Shown here piece by piece: positions 11,441-22,696 of a stretch of 64,000 nt of DNA. The translations under genes and the position numbers were made by a program. The DNA lies in NCBI GenBank assembly GCA_030765065.1, contig CM060986.1, positions 74,951,573-75,015,572 of the forward strand, written 5' to 3'. This stretch comes from Deroplatys truncata (lineage: Eukaryota; Arthropoda; Insecta; Mantodea; Mantidae). Under the pieces are notes generated by a model. That model was not told the DNA's origin and searched no databases. It saw only the letters and a list, made by a program, of their open reading frames with translations. The stretch's first letter is position 1; each line of letters starts with the position of its first letter.

Positions 11441-12084
11441 AAGGGGCAGATTAAAAGCCCTATTCCACCAATGTTAAAACTGCTGAATTTTTTACCTATT
11501 ATTTCAGAAACTGTTCAAGATATCCGGCTCAATTTTTACAGGGTTTATAAATGCATATTTTCTAAAAACACTGTTCTACTTTTCTGCAATAAGTTTGCTT
11601 ATGAGGAAAGATATGGGTACTTTTGTAATTATAACTCTTGAATAAAATGTGTCAGTGACTATTTTTTTAAAATAACCATCTTATTCACACCAAAGTAGAT
11701 CCACGACAACACCTTGGGATTGTTTTTACCATCCTTAAATTTAATTCTGCAATCTTCAATAGTTTCTGAGAAAACGCGTTGTTTATGCCAGAAAATGATA
11801 TTCCACAGAAAAAAAAACTCCTCAAAGCAAAACTGGAGAAAACAAACTAACAATTACAGGATGGACCATTTAAAATGAGACTATACAATATCTCCAAAAC
11901 TAAGCGTTGTAGAAAGAAATGTCTTGAAGAAAAGTGGCTTGATATTATGGGGAAAGTAAATGCCATTAGTTGTGTTTTATTTGGAGGACGTTATCTTAGT
12001 GAACATCTCCCATTTTATGCCCCTCCCGTCTTACTTATACTAATCCTTACCTCTCTACTCCAAACTGAGTGTGATCTATAACAG
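11441..12084. other. gene-free stretch
   Basis: AT-rich. A 68-codon plus frame at 11875-12081 shows no recognisable motif. Nothing else is seen. Confidence 0.45.
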
Positions 12085-12925
12085 CTTATTTCTCTACCAC
12101 GCACATATTAGGTAGAGAAGGTATTGCATTCTACTCAAGAATTTGATACCGAGGTTTCATAAAAATACATGTTTTGAGGCACCTGAATACAAAAAAGCGA
12201 AGCATTTTTTTAGAAAAAGATCCTCGCGCGCGCGTGTGTGTCTGTGAACAGCATAACTTAAAAACGAAAAGTTGGATAAATATTAAACTTGTTATATAGG
12301 TTCAGTAACTTCCAAAGACGCGACAAAAAGATTTTCGCTAAAGTCCCCCCACCCAAACTACACTTTACATGGAACATTTTAAAAACTTTTGATATTCTAA
12401 AAATGGCTCTGAATATTTTGATTAAAATACCATATATTAAAGATATTTGTATGACAAATAAAATGAATATCCTGAATTTTCTTGGAATAGCCTGTGCACT
12501 CCTCTTATTCGGAAGGAATTTTGTATAATGTTGTATAATACAGACGAAACGTACTGCACCCATAATTTAGATCGTTTTAAAACATACAATTAGTTTTTTT
12601 TATAGAATAAGCCATTTCCGAGATATCCGTTACTAATGGTTCGAATTGTTCAATACTTAGCGATTCTTTAAGTACTGCCGATTTTCAGTTTTTCTCGCAA
12701 TGTCATGGAATTAAAATGCCATTTTAAGGCCAGCATATAGCGTTCATTCTAAAACATTTGACTATCGTTATTCCCTTTGAAGATATCTATAACAAATGTA
12801 ATGTAGCTATTTCCGTAAGGTTATATCGATTAAAACGAAGTAGTTAGGAAAATATGCTTACAAAAGAATACTTTTATACCCGCCAATAAGGATAGAGGAT
12901 AGAGCAAGCCATGTGATTGTAACAC
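12085..12925 (+). repeat. REP-1 copy 4
   Basis: Forward copy. It opens with a degenerate 'atttctctaccacg' terminus and carries 'gataccgaggtttcat'. The microsatellite site is a GC/GT tract (12225-12240), followed by 'aacagcataacttaaaaacgaaaagttggataaa'. It ends near 12925 with 'gatagagcaagccatgtgattgtaacac'. Confidence 0.8.
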
Positions 12926-12932
12926 CATGAGA

Positions 12933-13012
12933 CTGTCCTTCGTGCTCTCTCGCCTCATCCCTTTCCTTGACCAACGTGTTGAAATGCTTTTCCGCTTCTA
13001 ATCCCTATTCCT
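12933..13012 (+). repeat. 80 bp direct repeat, left copy
   Basis: Starts CTGTCCTTCGTGCTCTCTCG and ends TCCCTATTCCT. It matches 13215-13294 at 78 of 80 positions and flanks a tRNA-headed SINE, so it may be an unusually long target duplication. Confidence 0.9.
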
Positions 13013-13214
13013 AATTTATGCCGGCCCTCGTAGCCGTGGTCGCTGGAACGTGTAGCTTCGGTGCTCTCCCAAGCTGATGGTCATGGGTTCGAGTCCTGCC
13101 ATGGGCATGGGTGTTTATGTGTGTCTGTGTAATTGCGATAATAAGCGGTGAAGAATACAGTAAAGACACAGTAATAATAAACTGGGTAAACAAAGGAACT
13201 TTTTAAAAAAAATG
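13013..13214 (+). mobile_element. tRNA-headed SINE between 80 bp direct repeats
   Basis: Plus-strand SINE-like insert. It begins near GCCGGCCCTCGTAGCCGTGG (A-box region) and has a strong B box, GGGTTCGAGTCCTG, at about 13085-13098. It continues through a short TG-rich body and ends in an A-rich 3' tail (~13192-13212). It is exactly bounded by the 80 bp direct repeats on each side. Confidence 0.75.
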
Positions 13215-13294
13215 CTGTCCTTCGTGCTCTCTCGTCTCATCCCTTTCCTTGACCAACGTGTTGAAATGCTTCTCCGCTTCTAATCCCTATTCCT
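13215..13294 (+). repeat. 80 bp direct repeat, right copy
   Basis: Second copy of 12933-13012, with two substitutions. Confidence 0.9.
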
Positions 13295-13663
13295 GGTTTG
13301 AGAGCATTAACGAAAATTACTAGTTTTCTGTGATCTCCATGAGTATCTAATTTACCTCATGCACTACAATACTGGTTTAAGTTGAAAATTTCCACTTTCT
13401 GAAAGTTGTATGTAAGATACCGAGACTTTCAAAGGCGGACAGGTAATGAAGTTTGTGCTAGTGCTGTAGAAAACAGCGAAATCCTTGAATCTATTAGATA
13501 AGGCATACGCTCCAACGAAGGCAGAGCACGCTTCAGCGAGAGTTTATAGTGGAGATTATTAAAGTCAAAGGGAGCTTGGCACCATTATCAAAACTGTAGC
13601 TTTGGGAAGCAGCTGCACCTATCAAAGGTCATAGATTATTCAATTTTAAGTTTCAGGGAATTT

Positions 13664-14210
13664 TTACTTTCTCTAGTAGGAGTATTGTATTCTGTCCAAA
13701 AATTCGATAGGAGGTTTCACCTGAAATACACGTTTTGAGTTCTCTGAACCCCCATCAAAAGAACATCTTTGGAAAAAGTTGTATGTGTGTGTGAACAGTA
13801 TAGCTTAAAAACAAAAATTAGGTTAAATACCAAACTTGCTATTTAAGGTCAGCAACTTCCAAGCTAGCGAAATAAGGAACGTCCCCCCGCCCCAAATTAC
13901 ACTTTCAATGGATTTTTTTTTAATTTTGATTCTCTCAAAAATTGCTCTAAAGTTTTTGATTAAAACACCATATGTTTAAGATATTTCCATGACAAATAAA
14001 ATGTATATCTTAAATTTAATGGGAATAGCCTGTGAAGTAGTCTTCATTCTGAATAACTTTTGCATAACTGGTAAACCATACGAGATAGATGAAATCTTAC
14101 TACACAAAAAATGTAGATCTCGTTAAAGCACACAATTTATGTAAAATATTTTGTCTGGAATTAATTATTTGTGAGATATTCATTTTTATATTATTGACGG
14201 GGATATATAA
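13664..14210 (+). repeat. REP-1 copy 5, 3'-truncated
   Basis: Forward copy starting 'tttttactttctctagtagg'. The conserved 'attcgataggaggtttcacc', 'tttgcataactggtaaacc' and 'tactacacaaaaaatgtagatc' blocks follow in order. The last ~300 bp of the consensus are absent. Confidence 0.8.
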
Positions 14211-15117
14211 ATAATTGAATAAAGGAATAATAGTAAGATAGCGAAATAATTACAATAAATAATTTCCGTATATTAAACCAGTGTATAACGTAATAAGCTT
14301 GAGATGAAATGTTTGTCCGGAAAGATGAAGGTGATTAGGGGTTAGGTGAGCGAAAGTCATTAGCGACAGCAAAAGTGACAAACGCATTAGCTTAAAGATT
14401 CTGGGATTCAGCTACGTTTTAGGCTCAGTACGTTTGCAGGGTCACGTGCGCAGAATTCTGGAAAAGAGAAAAAGGACTTAGATTCTGAGATTTTAGCCAA
14501 GACCCCTGGTTTCATAGTTAAGAGGCACACGTAGGATTTTAAGTATTGGTTGCGCGTGTAAAATAACGTTGGTGGGGATTAATGAAGTAGGCGGAGCTAA
14601 AATTAACAAAGCCGTGCAATTCTAAATCAGAAAATTACTCTCTCTGGTACCGTCACCGGTACGTATTGCTCATGTGATATTTTAAGCCTTAGTGACGCGC
14701 TTGTGTGAATAAAGTTTCGCGGCGAGAGGTCTCGCAGATAAGCATTTTAGGACTCACGCCAAGTTATGCTATTAGTTTATTTTATTGCGGAAACAATTAT
14801 TTCCAACTTAGTACTATAGAATTATTGCAGAACTACAACTCACTTCAATAATTAAAATATTAGTTCACAATAAATTTCACAATCAGGTTAACTGGTGGTG
14901 TCCTTCACAACACATCCACACATATCCCGAGAGAAAGATCTCATAGCTTACCACTGGAGCAGCTGGCGCGCGAGACAGCAGAACGAGCTACGAGACCCCA
15001 GCAGCAGAATCAACAACGAAGCAGGTAAAGTAAACGGCTTCAAAACTGACGATCATAGTTGGTGCTTCAAACTGGCGACCATTGTTACTGCTTTAAACAA
15101 CAAGAAGTAGATACAGT
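14211..15117. other. gene-free stretch
   Basis: No gene or element recognised. A 71-codon frame at 14895-15110 lacks recognisable motifs. Confidence 0.45.
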
Positions 15118-15413
15118 CATCTTTTGTAGGAATTTTTAAGAAGAGTGGGTGGAGAAAATCATTTGAACGCATAAGGATTTTTTTATCTTTTGTAAGAATT
15201 TTGAAGAAGAGTGGGTAGAGAAAGTCATTTGAATGCAACGCATTAGGATTTTGTTATTTTAAGAATATTTTGTAGAAGAGCGAGTAGAGAAAGTCATTTG
15301 GATGCCACGAATAAGGATCTTTTATTTTATTTTTTTAACCTTTGTAAGAATTTAGAAGAAGAGTGGATAGAGAAAGTCATTTGAATGCAACGCATTAGGA
15401 TTTTTTTATCCAA
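15118..15413. repeat. four-unit minisatellite derived from the REP-1 3' end
   Basis: Four imperfect ~70-77 bp units, each with '...gaagag(t/c)g(g)gtagagaaagtcatttg(a/g)atgc...aaggat' and a T-rich end, beginning near 15118, 15186, 15259 and 15336. The segment 'gtagagaaagtcat' plus the following T-run is the REP-1 3' terminus (compare 21853-21893), so the array probably arose by tandem amplification of that end. Confidence 0.85.
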
Positions 15414-15743
15414 AGGAGATAATCCTAATAGCTAGACACCAGGAGCGCTAGGATCAAACTGATGCATGTGGCTGTATAGTAGACTGCGCTACTATTTTAA
15501 AGATGTTGCAGAATGAGTATGCGCTAGTCTACAAAAACCGCAGTATTTTGTTGATAAGTAAGCAGATTTTAGCGACAGATAAAGCAATGCTATGTAGCGA
15601 ACCAAGATCGATAAACAGATATTCAAATAGGATTCCACGCATGGCCAACTGTTTGAGCTTGGCGAAATGTATCCAACATTAATTACAGGTTCCGTCGCTC
15701 ACCCTCAGGACTTTTCATTTTGTTGTCACCCGCGAAAGAATGG

Positions 15744-15890
15744 GGCATGCGCAGAAGGGCGTCGCGGCGCACCGGGTCTTTGTGTAAGAGCCACGTTCAG
15801 TTAGTCGCCCACCAGCTCGTGCTGCAGTACACGGTCGTCGCAGCCACCCTCGGGCATCTCGTTACACAACACCAAGTCGCCACTGCAGGT
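15744..15890 (+). promoter_or_regulatory. candidate promoter and non-coding first exon
   Basis: A GC-richer island in AT-rich DNA. It contains an NRF-1-like site (GGCATGCGCA, 15744-15753), an arthropod initiator TTCAGTT with putative +1 A at 15799, and AGTAC at +28, a four-of-five match to the DPE consensus. A splice-donor-like CAG|GTAGGC lies at 15886-15894. There is no ATG between the putative start and the donor, so the exon would be 5' UTR. This is motif reading only. No downstream exon was found in the window. Confidence 0.3.
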
Positions 15891-18800
15891 AGGCGTTGTT
15901 TTATTTTCTTTTTAACACGTGTTGTCACTCCGGCAGTACAATTGACCTGCACTTCTGTTTCGAATCATTCCTTACGTGCCTTGGGTATTATAATTTACTG
16001 CTTTGGTGGCACGTGTTTTTCTGTTTCAGAGGTAACCTATCCTGTTCAAGATTTTGGAACATTGATAACCCCTTATTTTAGACTAGTATTTCACGGCGTG
16101 GTTTAATATTTCCAAAGGAATATTGCCCATTTTGACGCAAAAACACTTGTAATGTTTCTTCTTTTTTACTTCTGCAAAAACTTAACGAAATACAGCGGCT
16201 CACAGTTTAAATAACTCAACAATTGAAGGAAATTAAGAATGTTCCGATTTTTCGCCAATCTAAGACAGATTTTCATAAATAAGACACGTTTCGACTAATT
16301 ATTTTAAAAAAAGTTTTATTTATAAGTACGTTTTATATTGAAACAATGCTTTAGTGAATATAACCTTTTTATTGGAAGTATTTCACATTTTATTAAACGT
16401 AACAGATATGTGCGTTAAAATGGACAACTTGTAGACTCGAAAAAGAGAGTAACACCAAAATAAATTAAACGAAGAAATTCTGAGTGAAATAAGGTCAAAG
16501 TAAAATACTGCAGATATTTACAATGCTAAATTCTCATGTAGTTTTATTGCTGTGTACTACCTGAACGTTTCCTTTCATTTGCCTTCGTAGCAGTTTGTTT
16601 ATTAATCGCTTAAGAAGTCCCTTACGTAATAATTCTGATATATTTATCATTAATGAAAAAGTGCCGAATATTCCTTTTAGCCGAAGCGCATGTTCAATTT
16701 CGTGGCACGAGTTTTTAAGCAAGCAACGTTTAATAAACAAGAAGTTTCAAATCATGGGTTTAGTTGATTCTCGCATAAGTATATCTGGCGCATGTTAAGA
16801 TAAGTATTCCAAATTCACTTTGCTGTGTTAAGCTTTTTACGTTTTAATACTTAAATTGCTGACTTATGCTCAGTTTTGTGCGTTGTTTAAAATATCTTGG
16901 CCCTTTTTGTTGTTTAAGCAACTTGTGAAAACTATACGTATACTGCCCCACTGGTTACAAATTAGCAGAAATTAAGAGCTTTCGTGCCATCGCGGATGTA
17001 TGCTATTTATGTACTATGCATCACAGAACTTTACCTCTTGTTTACAGAAATATTTATGCTCCCTGGTATTGTTTTAATACCTATGTATTTTGTAAAATAA
17101 TGAATCTTACATTTCGTGTGGTTTAGCTTTATCCCTAATTTTTCGCTTCCCCATTTCATTTCCCCTCTCTCTAGAATGTTGACTTAGGTGAGGCTTATGT
17201 ACGTGAAATAGAAGATATTGCTCTCCCTTCCACAACACCATAGTAATTCAAAGTAAACAGTCACCTAGCTTTTAAGGAGATGCTGAAGTATAAATCAAAA
17301 CTTTCGAGCTAATGAAACTACACAATGTTTTTGGTATACACATTAATAAGATCATGAATGCACCATTAATTAAAGATTTTTTAAGCTTTTCAGGAAAAAA
17401 AGCTCAGAGTAAAAGCATCAAAGATTTTCAAATTAGGATTGGTATGAATAGTTGTCTATTCAAAATGCACTTATAAGTAATAAAATTATATTTCTGGCTT
17501 ATTTAATAAAATTACAGTTGTAGTAAACATTAAACGTTAGAAAAACAGATAGATATATAGCTTTTTTTTAAAACGATTGAGCTGAGAAGTAAAACCGTGT
17601 TAAACCTTTGAAGTAATTATTACGGTTCTGTAGAAATATTTTCATGCGTTTAGATAACTGTTTGTGAGAAATCCTTTTAAATGGGGCACATCTCTGAGAA
17701 AAACTAAGGACCTCGAGGAAAGAAAACTTAAAGCACTCAAGTGTTTATGATGAACACAGTTTTAAAGAGTGTAAGTGGCTCATAATTTTCACAAAAATGA
17801 AAATAGAACTTCGTATTTTCAAGAAACTTCTGCCTTCATACTTCAGTTTACCCTTAAATAAGTTCACTTTGAAGAAAGGAAATGTCTTAATTTCTGAAAT
17901 TACTTCTATTCCTATAGTTTATGCGCACTTTCTTTCATCCATATAGGTATCTTTGTTTCAGTCCCTTTAATCATTCTAAAAGCATTTAGTGAAGAGACAT
18001 ATTTTAAAATATTCTTTCTAGGAAAACGTAGCAAATAAATACGTAAACAAGGCGTTCATAGCAAACAATTATACTTGTTTTTATTATAGATATCTATTTA
18101 ATTTTTGCATATAGCATATAATCAGGATTTGTAGTGATATAATTTTATTTCGTTTATTTTATTACTGCGAAGAATATTAATAAAACGATACTTCTTGACA
18201 ATCTTTTACGAAGATTATATTATTTCAAGGTGGAAATATATATTCCATAATATGGATAAAGAATCATAATTTGTAATTACGATAAATATTCACATTTTTT
18301 GCAAATTCAACACTGGCATAGCTATAGTTAATCCGTCAAAGAGAAGGTATAGTGCTTATGCATACTTAAAAAAATACACTTTGAAAAGAAAGAAGCCTTA
18401 GCTCTATAATAACAAATTATGCTCAAATACGTTTAATATAGCGCAAGACAATAATTAAATATGCGGGAGCAGAAAGGAAATTATTCCACATTTTGTTCAA
18501 AAGAGAATGAGGTAACAATTTTGATTCTCTAGCAAAGCTGCATGCTTTAATATACATAAAATTTATTTTTTATATTGATGAATAAATACACTTGTTTCAA
18601 ATTTGCTTAAAGGTATAAGTTTTATCATTGTAAGGCAATATACCAACTTAGGGACTCTTAACAATAATTTAACTAAAGTTTTTTAACACAATACCAAGTC
18701 TTTATTAATTTTAATGCCTTTATACACTATTTACTTAATTTAATTTTAAACATTTTTTTACTAAATTTATATTCACTGTAGAGCGTCTGAAATATCGAAG

Positions 18801-19547
18801 GAAAACAGTGTATAGAATTTAAACCAAGAGAAGGAGTATAGGTAGATATCGATGAGTAGGCTGAAAAAGTTTAGAACGTTTTTGTTCAAACTTCCATAGA
18901 TTTGTAGAAAAACGCTTTGAAAAGTAGAGACGTTTGGCAATAGTGCACCTTCCCTTGCAGGCAAGTGGAAACACAGAACTTGACGGGTAAGGACAGGCCT
19001 GCCGTAGAGTAGAATGTGTACTTTATTTTATGTGTAATAGTCCCCTTTAACTTTTATAGTAGTATCGAGGTTGCATATTTTCAGACTCAGCAAGGGTAGG
19101 TAAAGATACAAATTAAAGAAAATTCCCAGCCCCACCCGGAGCCTCTGGTTTTAGAGTATTGTGCTTCGTCTCCGATTCTATTGCATATTAACTTTGCTAA
19201 TAGTGTTAAATTCTCAAGGGAACTATCTCATGTACTTTCAGTAACATTTTTTATGTTTAATGAACGCAAATGAAACAAAAAAAAAACAATTGTTTAAGTT
19301 CGAATCAAACTAAAAGAAAATAAATGTTTAAGCTAAACATTTACTTATTATGTACTTAATATAAACAAATAAGTAGGGTGCTTTATAATTATGAGTTATA
19401 AAAGAATGCAGTACTTATGGAAGCAATCAGTTAGAACTAATAACTTATGATGTGTGTTTTATTAAACAAATTAAGGCAATATAATAAAACAAACACAATT
19501 ACATATATGTTATTGTAACAGTTAACAAATAAGAGTAACTAAACTGT
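15891..19547. other. 3.6 kb gene-free AT-rich DNA
   Basis: I find no credible open frame, tandem array, tRNA-like segment or REP-1 copy in this block, which makes it the longest stretch without recognised repeats in the left half. It could be intronic if the candidate exon at 15.8 kb is real, or old unrecognisable repeats. Confidence 0.45.
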
Positions 19548-20998
19548 GTTATTACTTTTTCTGCCACTACCTAATTCGTAGATAAAAAGATTGCATTCCA
19601 CCCAAAAGTCGTCATCGAGATTTCTCTGAAAATAATTTTATTTCGCCCTCTGAATCCAGAAGCTGCATTTAAAAAAAAATAGGTATATACATGTATGTAT
19701 GCACATCATAACTCAAAAACAAAATGTCAGATAAATACCAAACTTGTTATTTAAATTCAGTATCTTCCAGAGATGCGAAGTAAGATTTTCAAGGAAACCC
19801 CTCTACCCAAACTACACATTTTGTAGAACATTTTTCGAAATGTTTGATTTTCTTAAAAAGTGATTACGATTTTGATTAAACTGCCATATATTTAAGATAT
19901 TTACATCACAAGTAAAGTGTACAGCTTGGATTTATTGGGAGCAGCCTATGAAATCCTCTTTATTTGGAATGAAGTTGTTATAATGCTGCATAACTAGTAA
20001 ACCATAGGAGAGAGGAAAACTTACCATACAAAAATGTTGTTTTTTGTTGTTCTCTAATGTACTGCATTTGACACCAAAGTCATTAGCAGACTTGCTCTCC
20101 AGTATTTTACTTTCCTGGAATATTCACTTTGTAATGCAATGCAATTATTGTTCTCCATATCCTCTTTTGTATTGTTGCAAAGGATGCATTAGATGTGAAG
20201 ATAATCCTATGCAGGTGTTGCGCTAGGCAGTAGAGTTCTGTTAATAGCCTGAATTGTGCGATACTGTGGCAGATATGGTATGGTTTCTGGATTTTGCAAG
20301 AGACATTCTCATTTTTTGTTTTCTGCTGCTGCTCGTGGCTTGAATTCCTTATTTTATGATTTACTGAAATGTACGATCTGGGTTTAGAAACTGGTAATTG
20401 TTTTATGAAAGATCCTTTCTTCGTCAGGAAATCTGCCTCATTGTCAGGGGTTTCACAGTGGGAGGGTATCCACTGAAGTGAAACAAGTATACTGGAATTG
20501 AGGAGTTGAGATATAATACTGTGACACTCTTTTGTGTCGGAGGATCTTGGCCAACTGACTGCTTGTATAGCTGCTCTGGAGTAGGAGAGGATCACTATTT
20601 TCTGAAGTATGGCCATACAAACACGTAGATTTCTTTAAAATACACAATTTATTTAAAATATTTTCCCATGGCATCAGTCATTTCGAGATTTTTGAATACT
20701 TTACTTTGTCATTTCTTTTTTTGAAGTACTGCCAACCTTTAAACTTTTTCGCAATGTCGTAGAAAGACCATGGAATTTTAAAGTCAACACAAAGCAACTC
20801 ATATTGAAACATTCGACTATCGCTACTTCCTTTGTTCCCGTAACGAAATGCATAATGAAAATATTTGTACAAAAGGTTCTCAATTAACTTCAAGATAAAA
20901 GAATAAGCCTAACTTGTAAAAATAGCTTATAGAAGCTATATAAAAATAAAGTATAGAAGGTAGAGAAAGTCGTGTGAATGTACACACCAGCATGTTTT
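19548..20998 (+). repeat. REP-1 copy 6, split by a retrotransposon fragment
   Basis: Forward REP-1 copy. Its left part (19548-20032) reaches the 'cataactagtaaaccataggagag' block. The right part (20622-20998) resumes with 'acgtagatttctttaaaatacacaattt' and ends 'gtagagaaagtcgtgtgaatgtacacaccagc'. The next REP-1 copy begins within 10 bp, head to tail. Confidence 0.82.
20033..20612 (-). pseudogene. 5'-truncated non-LTR retrotransposon with RNase H domain
   Basis: A 580 bp insertion flanked by the 9 bp direct repeat CCATACAAA (20024-20032 and 20613-20621). The minus strand is open for about 168 codons and reads as the end of a LINE RNase H domain: 'SRAAIQAVSW', then 'SLQWIPSHCETPDNEADFLTKKG', whose WIPSH...NEAD(x)LAKKG pattern is typical of the C-terminal RNase H of Jockey/R1-type polyproteins. 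The 3' end on the minus strand is A-rich (AACAACAAAAAACAACA). Reverse transcriptase and endonuclease are absent, so this is a dead 5'-truncated copy. It is nested in REP-1 copy 6. Confidence 0.85.
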
Positions 20999-21004
20999 TA
21001 TTAC

Positions 21005-21893
21005 TTTCTCTACTACGTACAGTAAGTAGGGGAAGTATTGCATTCCACCCAAAAATTCGATACCGAGATTTCACCGGAAATACATGTTTTGAGACCTCCT
21101 GAATCCAAAAAAAGCATTTTTGGAAACATGTCCGTGTGTGTGTCTGTGTGTGTGTGTGTCTGTGTGTGTGTGTGTCTGTGTGTCTGTGTGTGTGTGAACA
21201 GCATAACTCAAAAACGAACAGTCGGATAAACACCAAACTTGGTATTTAGGTTCAGTATCTTCCAGAGATGCGACACGAAGGTTTTCAAGAAAATCCCCCC
21301 ACCCCAGACTACCCTTTACATGGAACATTTTTCGAAAATTTTAATTTTCTCAAAAATGGCTCTAACGATTTTGATGAAAATATCATATGTTTAAGATAAT
21401 ATCATGAGAAATGAAATGTATATCTCGAATTTTCTGGGAATGTCTCCAAAAGTATTCTTCATTCTGAACGACTTTTGCATAACTGGTAAACTATAAGAGA
21501 TAGACAAAATTTTACTACACAAAAAATATAGATCGCGTTAAAATACACAACTTATGTCATATACATTTCTTTTGTTGAGTGAACCGTTTTCGAGATATTG
21601 CTTGTTATTTCCTTAAATTTTGCAATACTTATACTTTTTCTCAAATTCGTTATTCATTTTTTTATGTCCTGGACATGCAAAGAGAATGGAATGCGCCACA
21701 TAGCAACCAGCGTTAAAATATTTGACTATCGCTTAAAAGCTACCATATTCCCCTTGCATCTACAAGAAAATTACCAATAAGATTGACATTTCGATATCTC
21801 GATTAACATGAAGCATATGGAGAATAGGCGTTTGTAAAATTAGATTGTACAAGAGTAGAGAAAGTCATGTGAGTGTAACACATCAGATTTTTT
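21005..21893 (+). repeat. REP-1 copy 7, best-preserved
   Basis: 889 bp from ACTTTCTCTACTACGTACAG to GTGTAACACATCAGATTTTTT. It shows every conserved block: 'ttcgataccgagatttcacc', the microsatellite site (21130-21196), 'gaacagcataactcaaaaacg', 'cttccagagatgcgacac', 'tttgcataactggtaaac' and 'gactatcgctta'. The subterminal inverted 12-mers are ACTTTCTCTACT at the 5' end and AGTAGAGAAAGT near 21855-21866. Several overlapping open frames of 60-118 codons are phase-shadowed through the CA/TG tract, and I do not consider them genes. Confidence 0.9.
21130..21196. repeat. (TG)n/(TCTG)n microsatellite inside REP-1
   Basis: Compound TG and TCTG units located at the fixed microsatellite position of the REP-1 family. 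Confidence 0.9.
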
Positions 21894-22690
21894 AGGCATT
21901 CAATATAACGAAATAATGTACAATGTTGATAACGACATTCATACATGATAAAGACATTCTTGATGTGAAGGTAGGTGGACAAGAGATATCTTGGCGTGCG
22001 AGGCTTGTGTGTGCAAGGTCAATTATTAACTGGAGTGTGCCGTTGCGATATCGAAACTCCAGCGTAAAAATTATTATTGATTAAAAAAAAACAAAAGAAA
22101 AAACGGCAAATTTTTTGAAACGAGCCGTATAAGGAAGAAAGTGAACATGACAAAAATTATAGACGAGTTGCTGTTTCATCATTTTTCAATAAGAGTGTCT
22201 TGAATGCTCCGCATGTGGGCTTAATGTAGCAGAAGCTGTGGAAGACTTTTTCTGGTGAAATAAGCGTTTGGGATTTATACCTCTTCCATAGCTTTAAGTG
22301 TTACGAAAAATATTGTTCTATGATCATTATTTACGACATTTCCATACCATAATACACGTTGCCTATATGTGCAACACAAAAATCTTGGTAGCATTTGGTG
22401 AGTAACCTTAAAGATGGGCACCAAAATACTCTCTAAAATTTTTATCAAGTCGGTTTAGTTTCGGTAAGCCTAGGTCTCATTACAAGTCCCACTGTGTTCT
22501 TAATCCTTCGTTCTGCAGCGGCTTTAGTTCCCGTTTAATTTCAGCTTATGTTGATGTAATAGAGGACAGAAAAATCTTATTCTGCTGTCCGCAATGGTGG
22601 GATTTGAAATAAAATACCGAATAAGATTCGACCAAATGGGGGTATTTGAAAATATAGATTTTTACAAGGAACTTATGTCATACAATATTT
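21894..22690. other. gene-free stretch
   Basis: No gene or mobile element recognised. Confidence 0.45.
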
Positions 22691-22696
22691 GATTTT

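Noticed and set aside
10212-11477. Overlapping open frames on both strands across the minisatellite
   Set aside because: They arise from stop-free repeat units, shift frame at the 75 bp spacings and exist on both strands at once.
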